Below are positions 1 to 8,834 of a DNA stretch of 64,000 bases, one piece after another. The notes beneath the pieces are model-generated. The model had not been told where the DNA came from and did not search any database. It saw only the letters and a list, made by a program, of their open reading frames with translations. The DNA comes from Cupriavidus sp. D39 (GTDB lineage Bacteria > Pseudomonadota > Gammaproteobacteria > Burkholderiales > Burkholderiaceae). How positions within the stretch are numbered: position 1 is the stretch's first letter; each line of letters opens with the position of its first letter. The translations under genes and the position numbers were made by a program. Location of the stretch: the NCBI RefSeq assembly GCF_026627925.1, contig NZ_JAPNLE010000011.1, positions 62,001-126,000 on the forward strand. Direction: 5' to 3'.

Positions 1-732
1 CGCATGAACCGCCAGAGCCTGCAACAGGTGGTCGCGCATCTGCGCTCATTCCTCCTGTTCTGCCACGCCCGTGGCGATATACGCGAGCGCATCGGAACAA
101 TCGACACCCCGCGTACGTATCGTGATGAACTGCCACCACGCGCACTCCCGTGGCGCGACGTTCTCGCGCTACTTCATTCCATCGATCGGTCAAGCATGGT
201 TGGCTGCCGCGATCATGCCATTCTCTATCTGATGGCGCACTATGGTTTGCGGCCTGCTGAGATCGCCGCCTTGCAACTGGATTCAATCGACTGGGCGCAA
301 AGCACTCTGCGCGTTCACCAACGCAAGACCCGCTCGGAGCTTCTCCTTCCTTTGTCCATTCAGGCTACCCGCATACTCAAACATTATCTGAACTTCGGCA
401 GGCCAGTTGTCCGCGGTCGAACAGACCTGTTTCTGCGGTCGCATAGGCCCGCAACTGCATTGTGTCCCACCGCGATCAACGAAATCTATAAAAGAAGCAT
501 GCTCGCGAGCGGATTGGCTCTACAAGGAAGTTCAGCCTACAGCCTGCGGCACTCCTTCGCCATGAGGCTATTGAACAGGGGCGTTGGCCTCAAGGCAATT
601 GGCGACCTGCTGGGCCACCGATCGCTGGAAAGCACATGCGTTTACCTTCGGCTGCAAATGGAGGTGTTAAGAGAAGTCGGCCTGCCACTGGGGTCAGCAA
701 CCACGAACATTCCGCTGTGGAGCTCATCATGA
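1..732 (+). CDS. RIT#1 tyrosine recombinase A (5' partial)
   Basis: Tyrosine site-specific recombinase, first gene of a recombinase-in-trio element. The frame is open from the first base, so the N-terminal DNA-binding domain lies partly outside the window and the first visible ATG (base 4) is probably not the start. The catalytic domain is intact: first Arg in GLRPAEIAAL, the LRHSF box, LLGHRSLEST, and the nucleophile Tyr in CVYLRL. The stop overlaps the next start as ATGA, which indicates translational coupling with recombinase B. It is homologous to the short remnant at 5440-5580. Only its family, not its exact role in the trio, can be read from sequence. Confidence 0.9.
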   Translation, partial: RMNRQSLQQVVAHLRSFLLFCHARGDIRERIGTIDTPRTYRDELPPRALPWRDVLALLHSIDRSSMVGCRDHAILYLMAHYGLRPAEIAALQLDSIDWAQSTLRVHQRKTRSELLLPLSIQATRILKHYLNFGRPVVRGRTDLFLRSHRPATALCPTAINEIYKRSMLASGLALQGSSAYSLRHSFAMRLLNRGVGLKAIGDLLGHRSLESTCVYLRLQMEVLREVGLPLGSATTNIPLWSSS

Positions 733-1700
733 ACCACCCTCAGACACCACTCGATCTTGCTATCGAGCGCTATCTTCTGCACTGGCGAGCACTTGGCCGC
801 CGCTACTTCAAGGAAGAGCAGACCCTGCGGTCATTGAGTCGATTCCTGAACGAGCATGGCTTCAGCGACCTAACCCAGCAGGGCTTCGAGACGTGGTGCC
901 AGGCATTCTCCTCCTTGCGAGGAATCACACAACGACACCGGCAGCTGACAGTGTGCAAGCTGTGTCGCTTCCGGCAACGCACCGAGCCAGAGTGTTTCGT
1001 TCCGGATCGACGTCGATTCACGCGGAGCAGTCCCCATGATCCTCCAGTTATCGTCTCCGGAACAGATGTCGCCAAAATTCTGGACGCTTGTGATCAACTT
1101 CGCGCCACCTGGCAATCCCCGCTTCGACCAGCACTGTGTCGTTTGGGGGTGGCGTTGCTCTACAGCGCGGGGCTTCGTCGTGGCGAGCTCGTACGGTTGA
1201 CCCTAGCCGATGTGAACGAGGTGCAAGGCGTGCTGCATATCCGCGAGTCGAAGTTCCACCGATCACGGTTTGTACCACTGTCGGAGGATGCTCGCGCGGA
1301 AGTTCGCCGATATTTGCGCAAGCGATTGCAGGCGCAGTTCGACTGCGCGCCCGATGCGCCGCTGTTGTGCCACTGTGTCGCAGGGTTTCACGGCTACACC
1401 GGCCAAGGATTCCAGCACCTGTTCGCGGAAGTGATGCGCTCGGCCCGCATTCAGGGTGCTGACGAACGCCAACCCCGGATTCTGGATCTTCGACACAGCT
1501 TCGCGATTGGCGCCTTGCTACGCTGGTACAGGGAGGGGGCTGATGTGCAGGTCAAACTACCCAAGCTGTCGATGTACATGGGTCACATATCGATCCTTTC
1601 TACTGCGCACTACCTGCAGTTGACGCCCTCGCTTGCGCAAGCCGCCAGCGAGCAGTTCGAGGCCGGCTTCGGCAGTCTGATTGATGGAGGTACATCATGA
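729..1700 (+). CDS. RIT#1 tyrosine recombinase B
   Basis: Second recombinase of the trio, 323 aa from the ATG at 729, which overlaps the stop of gene A by ATGA; a longer in-frame start at 636 would run deep into gene A and is unlikely. N-terminal SAM-like core-binding region, then the catalytic domain with Arg in YSAGLRRGELVRL, a DLRHSFAIG box and MGHISILSTAHYLQ holding the late His and the Tyr. Its closest relative in the window is the product of 5577-6554; both have the ESKFHxSRxVPLS segment. It overlaps gene C by ATGA, so the three genes are probably one transcript. Confidence 0.92.
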   Translation: MNHPQTPLDLAIERYLLHWRALGRRYFKEEQTLRSLSRFLNEHGFSDLTQQGFETWCQAFSSLRGITQRHRQLTVCKLCRFRQRTEPECFVPDRRRFTRSSPHDPPVIVSGTDVAKILDACDQLRATWQSPLRPALCRLGVALLYSAGLRRGELVRLTLADVNEVQGVLHIRESKFHRSRFVPLSEDARAEVRRYLRKRLQAQFDCAPDAPLLCHCVAGFHGYTGQGFQHLFAEVMRSARIQGADERQPRILDLRHSFAIGALLRWYREGADVQVKLPKLSMYMGHISILSTAHYLQLTPSLAQAASEQFEAGFGSLIDGGTS

Positions 1701-2722
1701 AACCCGATCGGCCGAACTCATTGGGCAAGGCGCTCGTTCGGTTTTTCCAGGAGTATTTGCCGAACCTGCGGGGAATGAGCTCTCATACGATCCACGGCTA
1801 TCGCGATGCCGTTGTTCTATTCTTGCGCTTCGCCTCCGAACAAACCGGCCGGTCCGTGGAGGACCTCGATATGGCGGATCTCAATGCCGAACAAGTGGTC
1901 GCGTTTCTGGATTTCCTCGAGCGCGAACGACGTAATGGCATCTCGACCCGCAATGCCCGCCTTGCGGCACTGCACTGCCTCGCCCATTTCCTCGCCGGTG
2001 AGCATCCGGAACGCTTGAGCCAGTTACAACGCGTTCTCGGTGTTCCGTTCAAACGCGGCACAACGCAACATACGATCGAATATCTGGAAGCCAACGAGGT
2101 CAAGGCGCTGTTGTGCCAGATTGACCGTTCAACGCGTTCGGGCCAACGCGACTACGCGTTATTCGCATTGATGTTCAACACCGGCGCGCGCGTTCAGGAA
2201 GTACTCAACCTTCGCCGATGCGATATCCGGACGGAGCCACCGTATCAGGTGAGACTGCTGGGCAAAGGTGGCAAAGTAAGAACCTGTCCGATCTGGGCCA
2301 ACACTGCTTCGCTTTTGCGCGGTCTGTCGCAGGCACTACCGGATACGCAGGATAGCCAGGCCACGCTGTTTCGCAACGAGCGGGGTGGTAAATTGACGCG
2401 CTTTGGAGTCGGCTATCTTCTCCGCAAATATGTTGCGGGAGCAGCCACAACCGTCGACACGTTGCGCAACAAGCGCATTCATCCTCACTCGGTTCGGCAT
2501 AGTACTGCTGTCGCGCTTCTGAAGGCCGGCGTTGACTTTGCCACCATCAGTCAATGGCTCGGGCATGCGAGCCTGAACACGACCATGGTGTATGCGCGCG
2601 CAGACCTCGATCTGAAACGGCAGGCATTGACGCAGGTCTTTCCGGATGTACTGGCAGCGTCGGCACCGGGACGGCTTACGCACGGAGCCGCCGACCTGCT
2701 CGGATGGTTGCGTCACCTTTGA
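1697..2722 (+). CDS. RIT#1 tyrosine recombinase C
   Basis: Third trio recombinase, 341 aa, starting in the ATGA overlap with gene B. It has the compact XerC/D-like layout: N-terminal core-binding domain (about 1-105, SSHTIHGYRDAV) and a catalytic domain with TGARVQEVLNLR (first Arg), GKGGKVRTCPI (Lys hairpin), HPHSVRHSTAV (His-Arg box) and LGHASLNTTMVYARAD (His and Tyr). All catalytic positions are present. It is the last gene before the element's 3' terminal motifs at 2731-2812. The equivalents at 6551-7579 and 28401-29396 occupy the same position in their trios. Confidence 0.93.
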   Translation: MKPDRPNSLGKALVRFFQEYLPNLRGMSSHTIHGYRDAVVLFLRFASEQTGRSVEDLDMADLNAEQVVAFLDFLERERRNGISTRNARLAALHCLAHFLAGEHPERLSQLQRVLGVPFKRGTTQHTIEYLEANEVKALLCQIDRSTRSGQRDYALFALMFNTGARVQEVLNLRRCDIRTEPPYQVRLLGKGGKVRTCPIWANTASLLRGLSQALPDTQDSQATLFRNERGGKLTRFGVGYLLRKYVAGAATTVDTLRNKRIHPHSVRHSTAVALLKAGVDFATISQWLGHASLNTTMVYARADLDLKRQALTQVFPDVLAASAPGRLTHGAADLLGWLRHL

Positions 2723-2812
2723 GGGTATTGTTATGTGGAGCGCGAAGCGACCTATCAGCGTCTACGCTTGACTACCGCTTCGTAGCTTCACATCTCGGAG
2801 GACTTCACATTA

Positions 2813-3220
2813 GTCGATCAGCAGCACGCAACGACGGCGACTGGCGTCCAGATGGGCCAGCCAGCGTTCGCGCAAGGCCTTGAAGCCACCCCAGCGGTTC
2901 TGCGGCTTGATCGGCACCGCAAAGATGTCGCTCAGCTCCCGGTAGAAGTCGGAGAGGCTGCTCTGTGGGTGGGTAATCGAGCCCACCATCAGGTCGGGCA
3001 GACGGGTCAGGCGCTGATGGAGTAGGCGCAAGGCGATGCTCTTGCCGGAACCGGGATCGCCATGCACCATGGCGAAGCCGCCTTCGCGTGCCAGGCCGTT
3101 CTCGATGCGCCAGCAGAAGTGATCGAGTCTGGGGTTCACGAAGACCGCTTCGACGGGGATGTCCTGCGCAAAGGGGTTGAACTTCAGGCCGTACAAGGCC
3201 AGCAGATTGGGTTGCATCAT
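2813..3220 (-). pseudogene. Transposon AAA ATPase (ExeA/TniB-like), truncated by RIT#1
   Basis: N-terminal 136 residues of an AAA ATPase that serves as target-selection or activator subunit for the adjacent DDE transposase. It starts MMQPNLLALYGLKFNPF, typical of ExeA/TniB-like transposition ATPases. The Walker A motif is GDPGSGKS and the sequence runs to CVLLID, the Walker B strand, where RIT#1 begins; everything after the Walker B Asp is missing from this window. The ATG overlaps the stop of the transposase gene (3217), so the two were co-translated. Non-functional as it stands. A related ATPase fragment is at 21906-22169. Confidence 0.85.
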
Positions 3221-4647
3221 GGCTTCGCAGGCGGAGTCGGGGGCAGATAGGCGGGAGGCAAACCAGTGGCGGCGTGTTCGGCGAGCAACTGGCGCAGCAA
3301 GGGCGCGATGCCGTCCGGGCTGGTTTCGGCTGCGGGTGCGACCCGCACTCGCCCGCGCAGCCCATCGGCATTGGCAGACTTATCCAGTGGGAAGACGGCA
3401 ACCAGTGGCGTGCCGGTGCGCGCATCGACCAGTTCCACTTGGGAGAGGTCCCAGCGCGCATAGTGCAGGCAGACCTGCTCCAGATGGCGATAGGCGGACG
3501 GCACCTCGAAGCGCACGGCGTTGAGGGTGAAGGTGCCATCGGAACGGCGCTGGCGGCGATGTTCCTGGATCCGGAAGGCCCGGCGTAACGCCAGCGCCTC
3601 CGGGCAGGTCCGCGACACGTCGGCGCAAGACAGGTAGCGTTCGAGCGGCGCCGCGCCGAGCTCAGAGTGTGGCTTGCGATGGTATTCCTGCTCGACCCAG
3701 GCTTGGGTGGCCAGGTTCAGCTTGTCCAGCGTCAGATCAGGGTCGCCTTCGAGCATGGCCATCAGTCTGGATTCAACCTGCGCCCAGAAGCTCTCCTGCT
3801 TGGCATTCTGATACGGAGAATAAGGTAAGGTGGTCTGGTGCAGAATGCCCAGATGGGCAAGTCCCTCAGTAAATTCGTCGGCCAGCATGGCTGCACCGTT
3901 ATCGCTCATGATGGCCCTTGGCAGGCCACGCTTCATGAGCGCCTGCGAGACGCCGTGTACCAGCGATGCGGTCGTTTCGTCGAGGAACCACTGTAGGTGG
4001 CAGACCAGCCGGGAGTGATCGTCCATGACACACAGCAGCAAGGGCTTGTGCCACTGACCATCGGGCGTGAGGACCTTGCGCGAGCCGTGGTGGAAGTCCA
4101 GGTGCCAGAGCGCGGCCACGTGATCGACTTCGTAGCTGCGCACCTCCCGTTGTTCGCGCCGGGCGGCCGCGGCGATGGCGCCAGGGGTGGTCGAGCGTGG
4201 GGTCTTCTGGCGCACGAGGCCGTGGGCTTTGAGGTACCGGCAGACCGTCGTGTAGGAAGGCAGCACGATCGGCGTGCCCTTGAGGGCGGCGACGAGGTTG
4301 TCGTAGTGCAGTTGCATGCTCCAGCCGGGATGGGCGCGGTACTGTGCCACCAGCACGTCGGTGATGGCGGCGATCATGCTGGGGAAGTGGCCGTAATCGT
4401 CGCGCAGTCGATTCTTGAGTTGGGCGACTGGGTCGTGGACATAACGCGCGCGATAGAACCAGCGCTCGATGGTGGACGCGCCGAAGCGGACGTCGGCGCC
4501 GGTGACGGGATGGCGCCAGACCTTGGCCGCCAGCGCCTGCAAGGCGTCCTGCAGCGCGCCCTTGCCCGGCGGCGAGGCCAGCAATGGGCCGATGACCGAG
4601 AAGCGCAGGCGCGCCCATCGGTTACGGTGATCGATGGATAGTGACAT
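3217..4647 (-). CDS. DDE (rve-type) transposase of three-gene element
   Basis: 476-aa DDE recombinase with an integrase catalytic core. Visible landmarks: N-terminal helix-turn-helix region, then LWHLDFHHGS (first Asp), IMSDNGAAM (second Asp) and YSPYQNAKQESFW (Glu), followed by a Mu-transposase-like C-terminal beta domain (about 370-440). It ends overlapping the ATPase start. The gene order zinc-finger protein, DDE transposase, ATPase is repeated at 24659-21906. The length and all catalytic residues suggest the protein could be active, but its ATPase partner is broken. The family is best described as IS21/Tn7-related rve transposases; a named IS family cannot be fixed without a database. Confidence 0.88.
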   Translation of the reverse strand: MSLSIDHRNRWARLRFSVIGPLLASPPGKGALQDALQALAAKVWRHPVTGADVRFGASTIERWFYRARYVHDPVAQLKNRLRDDYGHFPSMIAAITDVLVAQYRAHPGWSMQLHYDNLVAALKGTPIVLPSYTTVCRYLKAHGLVRQKTPRSTTPGAIAAAARREQREVRSYEVDHVAALWHLDFHHGSRKVLTPDGQWHKPLLLCVMDDHSRLVCHLQWFLDETTASLVHGVSQALMKRGLPRAIMSDNGAAMLADEFTEGLAHLGILHQTTLPYSPYQNAKQESFWAQVESRLMAMLEGDPDLTLDKLNLATQAWVEQEYHRKPHSELGAAPLERYLSCADVSRTCPEALALRRAFRIQEHRRQRRSDGTFTLNAVRFEVPSAYRHLEQVCLHYARWDLSQVELVDARTGTPLVAVFPLDKSANADGLRGRVRVAPAAETSPDGIAPLLRQLLAEHAATGLPPAYLPPTPPAKP

Positions 4648-4750
4648 AGCCCTCCCGAGGGGGTGTGGATGATGGGAAGGGAGGCTACGGGCTGACCAAA
4701 TGCGCCGCCATCGACAAGTTCTGCGGATCGCCAGCTACATTGGACGCCCC

Positions 4751-5308
4751 TCAGTCATTGCGATCAGAGCGGGGAAGCAAGAGACGCAGCAGCGCAGTGA
4801 GGCGGCCGGTGTCGGTGTCGGCCTGGACCGTCTGCAGCAGGCGCTCGGGATAGACAACGGCATCTGGCGCGGGCGGCAGACGACCCTGCAGCCACCGGCC
4901 GACGGGCGTGGCCGGGAAGGTATCGGTCCACCAGAGGCGCCAGCGTTTGAGCGTGACCCAACTGACATCCGGCAGCCCCTCTGTGCCGGAGCCGTGGGTG
5001 CGGCTCGATCGCAGCACCAGAATGATGGCCAGGTAGACGCGCCGGCCGAGGAACCGCACCGAACCTGGCGTCGTGCGTTTGCGGCAGCCGGCGCAGCATA
5101 GGCTCAGGCGCGTGCTGCAATCCGGGCGCGCCGCCGGCGGGCAACCCCGCGGCTTGCGGGGATAGTCGGCTCGGTGGAGTGGATGGCCACAATGGCAGCA
5201 GCCATTCTGATGGGCGGCTTGCATCAGGTCTTCGTCGATCTGGCGCAACAGGGTAAAGAACGCTGGCGTTTGTAGCAGGGCGTGGCACACTGGCGCAGTC
5301 TCCTTCAT
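4751..5308 (-). CDS. Zinc-finger protein of the three-gene DDE element
   Basis: 185-aa protein from the ATG at 5308 (MKETAPV). Two metal-binding pairs are visible: CCHCGHPLH near residue 37 and CCAGCRKR near residue 70, followed by a helical segment (LGRRVYLAIILVL) and a Trp-rich helix (VTLKRWRLWW) resembling a DNA-binding helix-turn-helix. It lies 104 bp upstream of the DDE transposase on the same strand, as its counterpart at 24126-24659 does in the second copy. Probably an accessory DNA-binding protein of the element; no biochemical role is inferred beyond that. Confidence 0.75.
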   Translation of the reverse strand: MKETAPVCHALLQTPAFFTLLRQIDEDLMQAAHQNGCCHCGHPLHRADYPRKPRGCPPAARPDCSTRLSLCCAGCRKRTTPGSVRFLGRRVYLAIILVLRSSRTHGSGTEGLPDVSWVTLKRWRLWWTDTFPATPVGRWLQGRLPPAPDAVVYPERLLQTVQADTDTGRLTALLRLLLPRSDRND

Positions 5309-5439
5309 TGCTGGACACAATAAAGGCGACATCTTCTCTCAGGGCAGTGCTTGCACGATCCCTGAGGGAAGCTCTCCGGCTTCCCTCATCGTGCTTGATC
5401 AAATCTCACAGATTCGACATCACAAACGCCGCTCATGCT

Positions 5440-5580
5440 CAGAAGACGATCGGCGATCTGCTTGGTCACGACTGCCTGGAGAGCACGTGCGTCTATCTTC
5501 GCCTGCATGTGGAGGCGCTGCGACATGTCGCCTTACCCGTCCCTTGTTGTGGCCACGTCTCGACGAAGGAGGCATCATGA
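5440..5580 (+). pseudogene. RIT#2 recombinase A remnant (C-terminus only)
   Basis: Only the last ~46 codons of a RIT gene A survive: KTIGDLLGHDCLESTCVYLRL matches the end of the protein at 1-732 and includes the late His and the Tyr. Everything upstream was displaced by the three-gene DDE element. The stop overlaps the start of gene B as ATGA, as in RIT#1, which fixes the identity. Confidence 0.85.
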
Positions 5581-6554
5581 ACGACCATGTCGCGTCAACT
5601 GCGCTTGATCCCGTCATCACTCGATACCTTGCGCACCGCCGAGCGCTGGGACGTCAATACGACATGCAGGAACGTACCTTGCACTCGCTGACGAACTTCC
5701 TGGTCCAGGCTGGCGAATCGGACCTGAGTAGCGGGCTATTCGAATCGTGGTGTAGGATGTTTGAGTCGCTCACCGCGAATGTGCGCCGGGCCCGCCAGGT
5801 TGCCGTGCGCAACTTCTGCCTCTACCGGCAACGTACTGAGCCCCGGTGTTTCGTGCCGGACATCAACCGGTTTGCGCGGACGCAGCCGCCTCCCGCGCCA
5901 ACTATCCTGACTCCTGCGCAGGTGGGTCAGTTACTCGAACTTGCGGACACGCGCGAGGCCACGGCGACATCGCCATTACGACCGTATGTCCTGCGCCTGG
6001 CGCTTGTACTGCTGTACACCGCTGGGCTCAGGCGAAGAGAGCTGGTACGGTTGACGCTGGCCGATGTGGACGCGCACGCTGGGGTCCTGCGCGTGCGGGA
6101 ATCGAAGTTTCACAAATCGAGGTGGGTTCCGCTTTCGTGCGGTGCCCGGCGGGAACTATGCCGCTACCTCGTGCACCGCCTGGCCACCCCGCTCGACACG
6201 ACGCCGTCGTCACCGTTACTGTGCAATATGCACCATGGTCTGCGGGGCTACACTGGATCAGGATTGCGTCGCGGTATCATGGAACTATTGCATGATGCCG
6301 GCATATGGGATGTCGACGGACGTGTTCCTCGCATTCAGGATTTTAGGCACTCCTTTGCAATTGAAGTTCTGATGCGATGGTACCGACAGGGTGCTGATGT
6401 TCAGTCCAACCTGCCAAAGCTCGCACTTTACATGGGTCACGTCTCAATCGTGTCGACGGCCTACTATTTGCGCTGGACTCCTGAACTCCAGGAGCTGGCC
6501 AGTAATCGGTTCGCCAAGCAATTTGGTTATCTTGTCCGAGGAGAGCAGCGATGA
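5577..6554 (+). CDS. RIT#2 tyrosine recombinase B
   Basis: 325-aa recombinase from the ATG at 5577, which has an AAGGAGG ribosome-binding site and overlaps the gene A stop by ATGA. It has the same domain plan as RIT#1 B: YTAGLRRRELVRL with the first Arg, RESKFHKSRWVPLS, QDFRHSFAIEVL with the His-Arg box, and MGHVSIVSTAYYLRW with the late His and Tyr. Catalytic positions look complete. Without gene A the trio is probably unable to mobilise by itself. Confidence 0.9.
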   Translation: MNDHVASTALDPVITRYLAHRRALGRQYDMQERTLHSLTNFLVQAGESDLSSGLFESWCRMFESLTANVRRARQVAVRNFCLYRQRTEPRCFVPDINRFARTQPPPAPTILTPAQVGQLLELADTREATATSPLRPYVLRLALVLLYTAGLRRRELVRLTLADVDAHAGVLRVRESKFHKSRWVPLSCGARRELCRYLVHRLATPLDTTPSSPLLCNMHHGLRGYTGSGLRRGIMELLHDAGIWDVDGRVPRIQDFRHSFAIEVLMRWYRQGADVQSNLPKLALYMGHVSIVSTAYYLRWTPELQELASNRFAKQFGYLVRGEQR

Positions 6555-7579
6555 AACGGCGCTCATATTCCGATGAATTCGGTCGGATCCTTGCCCGATT
6601 TTTCCAGGATTATCTGCCCGCGTTGCGAGGAATGAGCCGGCACACAATTCATAGCTATCGCGACACGCTGGTACTCCTGTTGAGATTTCTCAGTGCGAAG
6701 CGACACTGCGGGATTGAACGCCTGGATCTTGCCGCGATCACCGCGGAATCGGTCGGACAGTTCCTGACATCTCTCGAGCGAGACCGGCACAACGGCATTG
6801 CGACGCGCAATATCCGGCTTGCTGCGATTCATACATTCGCGCGGTTCCTGGCAACTGAACGTCCTGAACACCTGGCGGCGTCGCAGGCAATCCTCGGCAT
6901 TCCATTCAAACGCGGTGCCCGGTCAGCGCCGATCGAGTATCTCGAGCCGGATGAGGTCGAGGCGCTGCTGAATGCGGTCGATCGAACGACCGCCGCCGGA
7001 CGGCGAGATTACGCCTTGCTGTCGCTCATGTTCAATACCGGTGCAAGGGTGCAGGAGGTACTCGACCTTCGTTTGTGCGACCTGCGCGTGCAGCGGCCGT
7101 GCCAGGTCAGACTGCAAGGCAAGGGGAACAAGGTGCGCGTCTGCCCCATCTGGCCGCAGACTGCCAGGTTGCTGGAGCGGCTCGTCGAAGAGCGCCCGCA
7201 TCCCCTTGACGTGAACGCGGCACTGTTTGTCAATAGTCGCGGCGACAAGCTTACCCGCTTTGGGGTCCGTTACCTGCTTCGCAAGCATCTGGTCGCGGCC
7301 GAAGCGGTCGTACCTACCCTCAGGGAGAAACGCATCCACCCGCACTCTCTAAGGCATACGACTGCGGTCAGCATGTTAAAGTCGGGCGTGGACTTCCCAA
7401 CGATCAGCCAATGGCTGGGTCACGCGAGTCTCGATACAACGATGCGCTATTCGAAAGCAGACATCGACATGAAGCGCCAGGCGCTCCTACAAGTGTTCCC
7501 CGACATATTAACGATGGCGCCGACTGACCGCCGAACATTTGAACGCCTGCCGATTATCGAGTGGTTGAAGCGGCTCTGA
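6551..7579 (+). CDS. RIT#2 tyrosine recombinase C
   Basis: 342-aa XerC/D-like recombinase with an ATGA overlap to gene B. Motifs: TGARVQEVLDLR (Arg), GKGNKVRVCPIW (Lys hairpin), HPHSLRHTTAV (His-Arg), LGHASLDTTMRYSKAD (His, Tyr). It is collinear with the protein at 1697-2722, including the FKRG segment and the KRQALLQVFPDIL tail. It precedes the 3' end motifs of RIT#2 at about 7583-7664. Confidence 0.92.
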   Translation: MKRRSYSDEFGRILARFFQDYLPALRGMSRHTIHSYRDTLVLLLRFLSAKRHCGIERLDLAAITAESVGQFLTSLERDRHNGIATRNIRLAAIHTFARFLATERPEHLAASQAILGIPFKRGARSAPIEYLEPDEVEALLNAVDRTTAAGRRDYALLSLMFNTGARVQEVLDLRLCDLRVQRPCQVRLQGKGNKVRVCPIWPQTARLLERLVEERPHPLDVNAALFVNSRGDKLTRFGVRYLLRKHLVAAEAVVPTLREKRIHPHSLRHTTAVSMLKSGVDFPTISQWLGHASLDTTMRYSKADIDMKRQALLQVFPDILTMAPTDRRTFERLPIIEWLKRL

Positions 7580-7664
7580 AACTTATGTGGAGTCCGCGTC
7601 CGGGATACCGGCTGTCACCATGCCTCGATCGGCCGGACTCTACATAACTGGGCACTGCACATAG

Positions 7665-8141
7665 GTCAATGACCAGCACGTCCGGGGTTGCATAGCGGTG
7701 CAGGCGTCGGCGCAGGGCCGAGTCGCTGTCGAGCGCGGCCAGTTCGCCGAGCATCTGGCCGGCGGTGGTGAACAGCGCGGTATGACCGTGCACCAGCGCC
7801 TGATAGGCCAGATTCAGCGCCAGCGTCGACTTGCCGACGCCGTTCGGGCCGATCAGCACGACGTTGGCTTTATCCTTGAGGAACTCGAGCGACATCAGTT
7901 CCTCAACGGTGGCCCGGTCGCAGCGCGATGGCCAGGTCCAATCGAAGTCGCACAGTGACTTGAAGTTGCCCAGACGGGCATCCCGGATGCGTCGTTCCAG
8001 CGAGCGACGGGCACGCTCTTCTTCTTCCCACTGCAGCAGCGGCGCGACCCATGGCTCGATCGCAACCTCCGGCCAGTGCGCCAGCAGTCCAACCAGGCGC
8101 AAGGCGTTCGCCCGGGCTTGCAGGTTCTCAGGCGTGGTCAT
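7665..8141 (-). pseudogene. istB: IS21 helper ATPase IstB, truncated by RIT#2
   Basis: IS21 IstB AAA+ helper of transposition, 159 residues present from the ATG at 8141 (MTTPENLQ), which overlaps the end of istA. It has the N-terminal helical domain, Walker A GPNGVGKST and the run to DVLVID (Walker B), where RIT#2 interrupts it; the remaining ~90 residues expected for IstB (about 250 aa) are absent here. Residues after VID in the open frame come from the RIT end. Inactive. Confidence 0.88.
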
Positions 8142-8656
8142 CGGCCTCTCCCGTGAGTTGGTCATAGATGTCGAGCCGGTGGGGTGTCACCGGCCTGTCC
8201 TTGTGCCGGACGTGCTCGGGCAGATTGACGAGCACTGGCGGAGGCGCGTGTCGCGCCTCGCGCCGGCGTTCCAGCGCCAGACGCACTGGGTTCTGGTGTG
8301 GTGCGGCATCGCTGGCGAGCGTTTCGTCGATCGCTGCCTGCAGTTCGGCAGCGCCATAGCGGTCCAGCAGCCGCAGCAGGTGGGTGGTGATATTGCCCAG
8401 ATTGCCGCCCCGTTCAGCGGCGCGCAGCATCAGCGCCTGGCTGGCCGGCACGGCTCTGGTGAGATGGTCGAGGCCGCGATGGTGGCGGGCTTCGCGTTTG
8501 CGCGCAACGAGGGCGTCAATGTGGGCGGCAATCTCGATCTGCGCGCCGCGATCGTAACTGCGCCCATGGGTGGCGAGCAGATCGGCACCATCGAGAATGC
8601 GTACCTGGCGGGGATCGGCCCGTACCGTGAGTGTGCGCTGCACATGGGTGTGCGGG
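8128..8656 (-). pseudogene. istA: IS21 transposase IstA, C-terminal fragment
   Basis: C-terminal part of IstA, entered from the Tn554-like element boundary: IPHTHVQRTLTVRADPRQVR is the usual IstA sequence after the NDYT segment seen at 15832-16441. The fragment ends with the istA stop overlapping istB. Together with 15832-16441 and 20758-21116 it rebuilds one istA reading frame. Confidence 0.85.
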
Positions 8657-8663
8657 ATCGTGT
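8657..8663. repeat. Core/target repeat ATCGTGT, left end of Tn554-like element
   Basis: ATCGTGT lies at both boundaries of the Tn554-like module (here and 15825-15831). Removing the module with one copy restores the istA codons for DYTIPHTH, so this is the recombination core or a target duplication. Confidence 0.75.
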
Positions 8664-8834
8664 TACGCGCAAGAGAGAAAAATGGACATCAGCCAGAGCC
8701 TTGAAAATACTGGAATCAGCAGGCTGCCTGGTGTCCATAAAGTCAGCAGAAAAAATGGACACAACGACCGTCGGAATGTCCATCTTCAGTCGCAAGTTTC
8801 GCAGCTGATTTCGAGCGAAGATGCCCGCCGCAAT

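Larger units (their letters stand above)
1..2812 (+). mobile_element. RIT element #1 (3' part)
   Basis: Three overlapping tyrosine recombinase genes on one strand define a recombinase-in-trio element; the left end is outside the window. The 3' end (2731-2812) carries one direct TTATGTGGAG-type motif followed by two inverted copies (TTCACAT near 2786 and 2804). The element stops at about 2812, where the coding sequence of an AAA-ATPase resumes at its Walker B codons. The same end layout occurs in RIT#2 and RIT#3. Confidence 0.85.
2813..5435 (-). mobile_element. Zn-finger/DDE/ATPase transposable element, copy 1
   Basis: A three-gene transposon (zinc-finger protein, DDE transposase, ATPase) lies on the minus strand. 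Its upstream end falls near 5435, where the C-terminal coding sequence of a RIT gene A resumes, so this element interrupted RIT#2. Its ATPase end is cut by RIT#1. The exact right boundary is not resolved, because no clear terminal repeat pair could be seen by eye. Bases 5309-5440 hold only the element's end sequence, including a short inverted repeat around 5362-5392 (GGGAAGC/GCTTCCC). Confidence 0.7.
5440..7664 (+). mobile_element. RIT element #2 (5' truncated)
   Basis: Remnant of gene A plus intact genes B and C. The 3' end carries TTATGTGGAGTCCG at 7583-7596, an inverted CGGACTCTACATAA at 7635-7648 and a further inverted TGCACATA just before the junction at 7664. IstB coding sequence resumes directly at the codons of Walker B (LVID). 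The 5' end is lost to the DDE element. Confidence 0.85.

Noticed and set aside
636..728. Longer start for RIT#1 recombinase B
   Set aside because: It would overlap gene A by almost 100 bp; the ATGA-coupled ATG at 729 matches all sibling trios.
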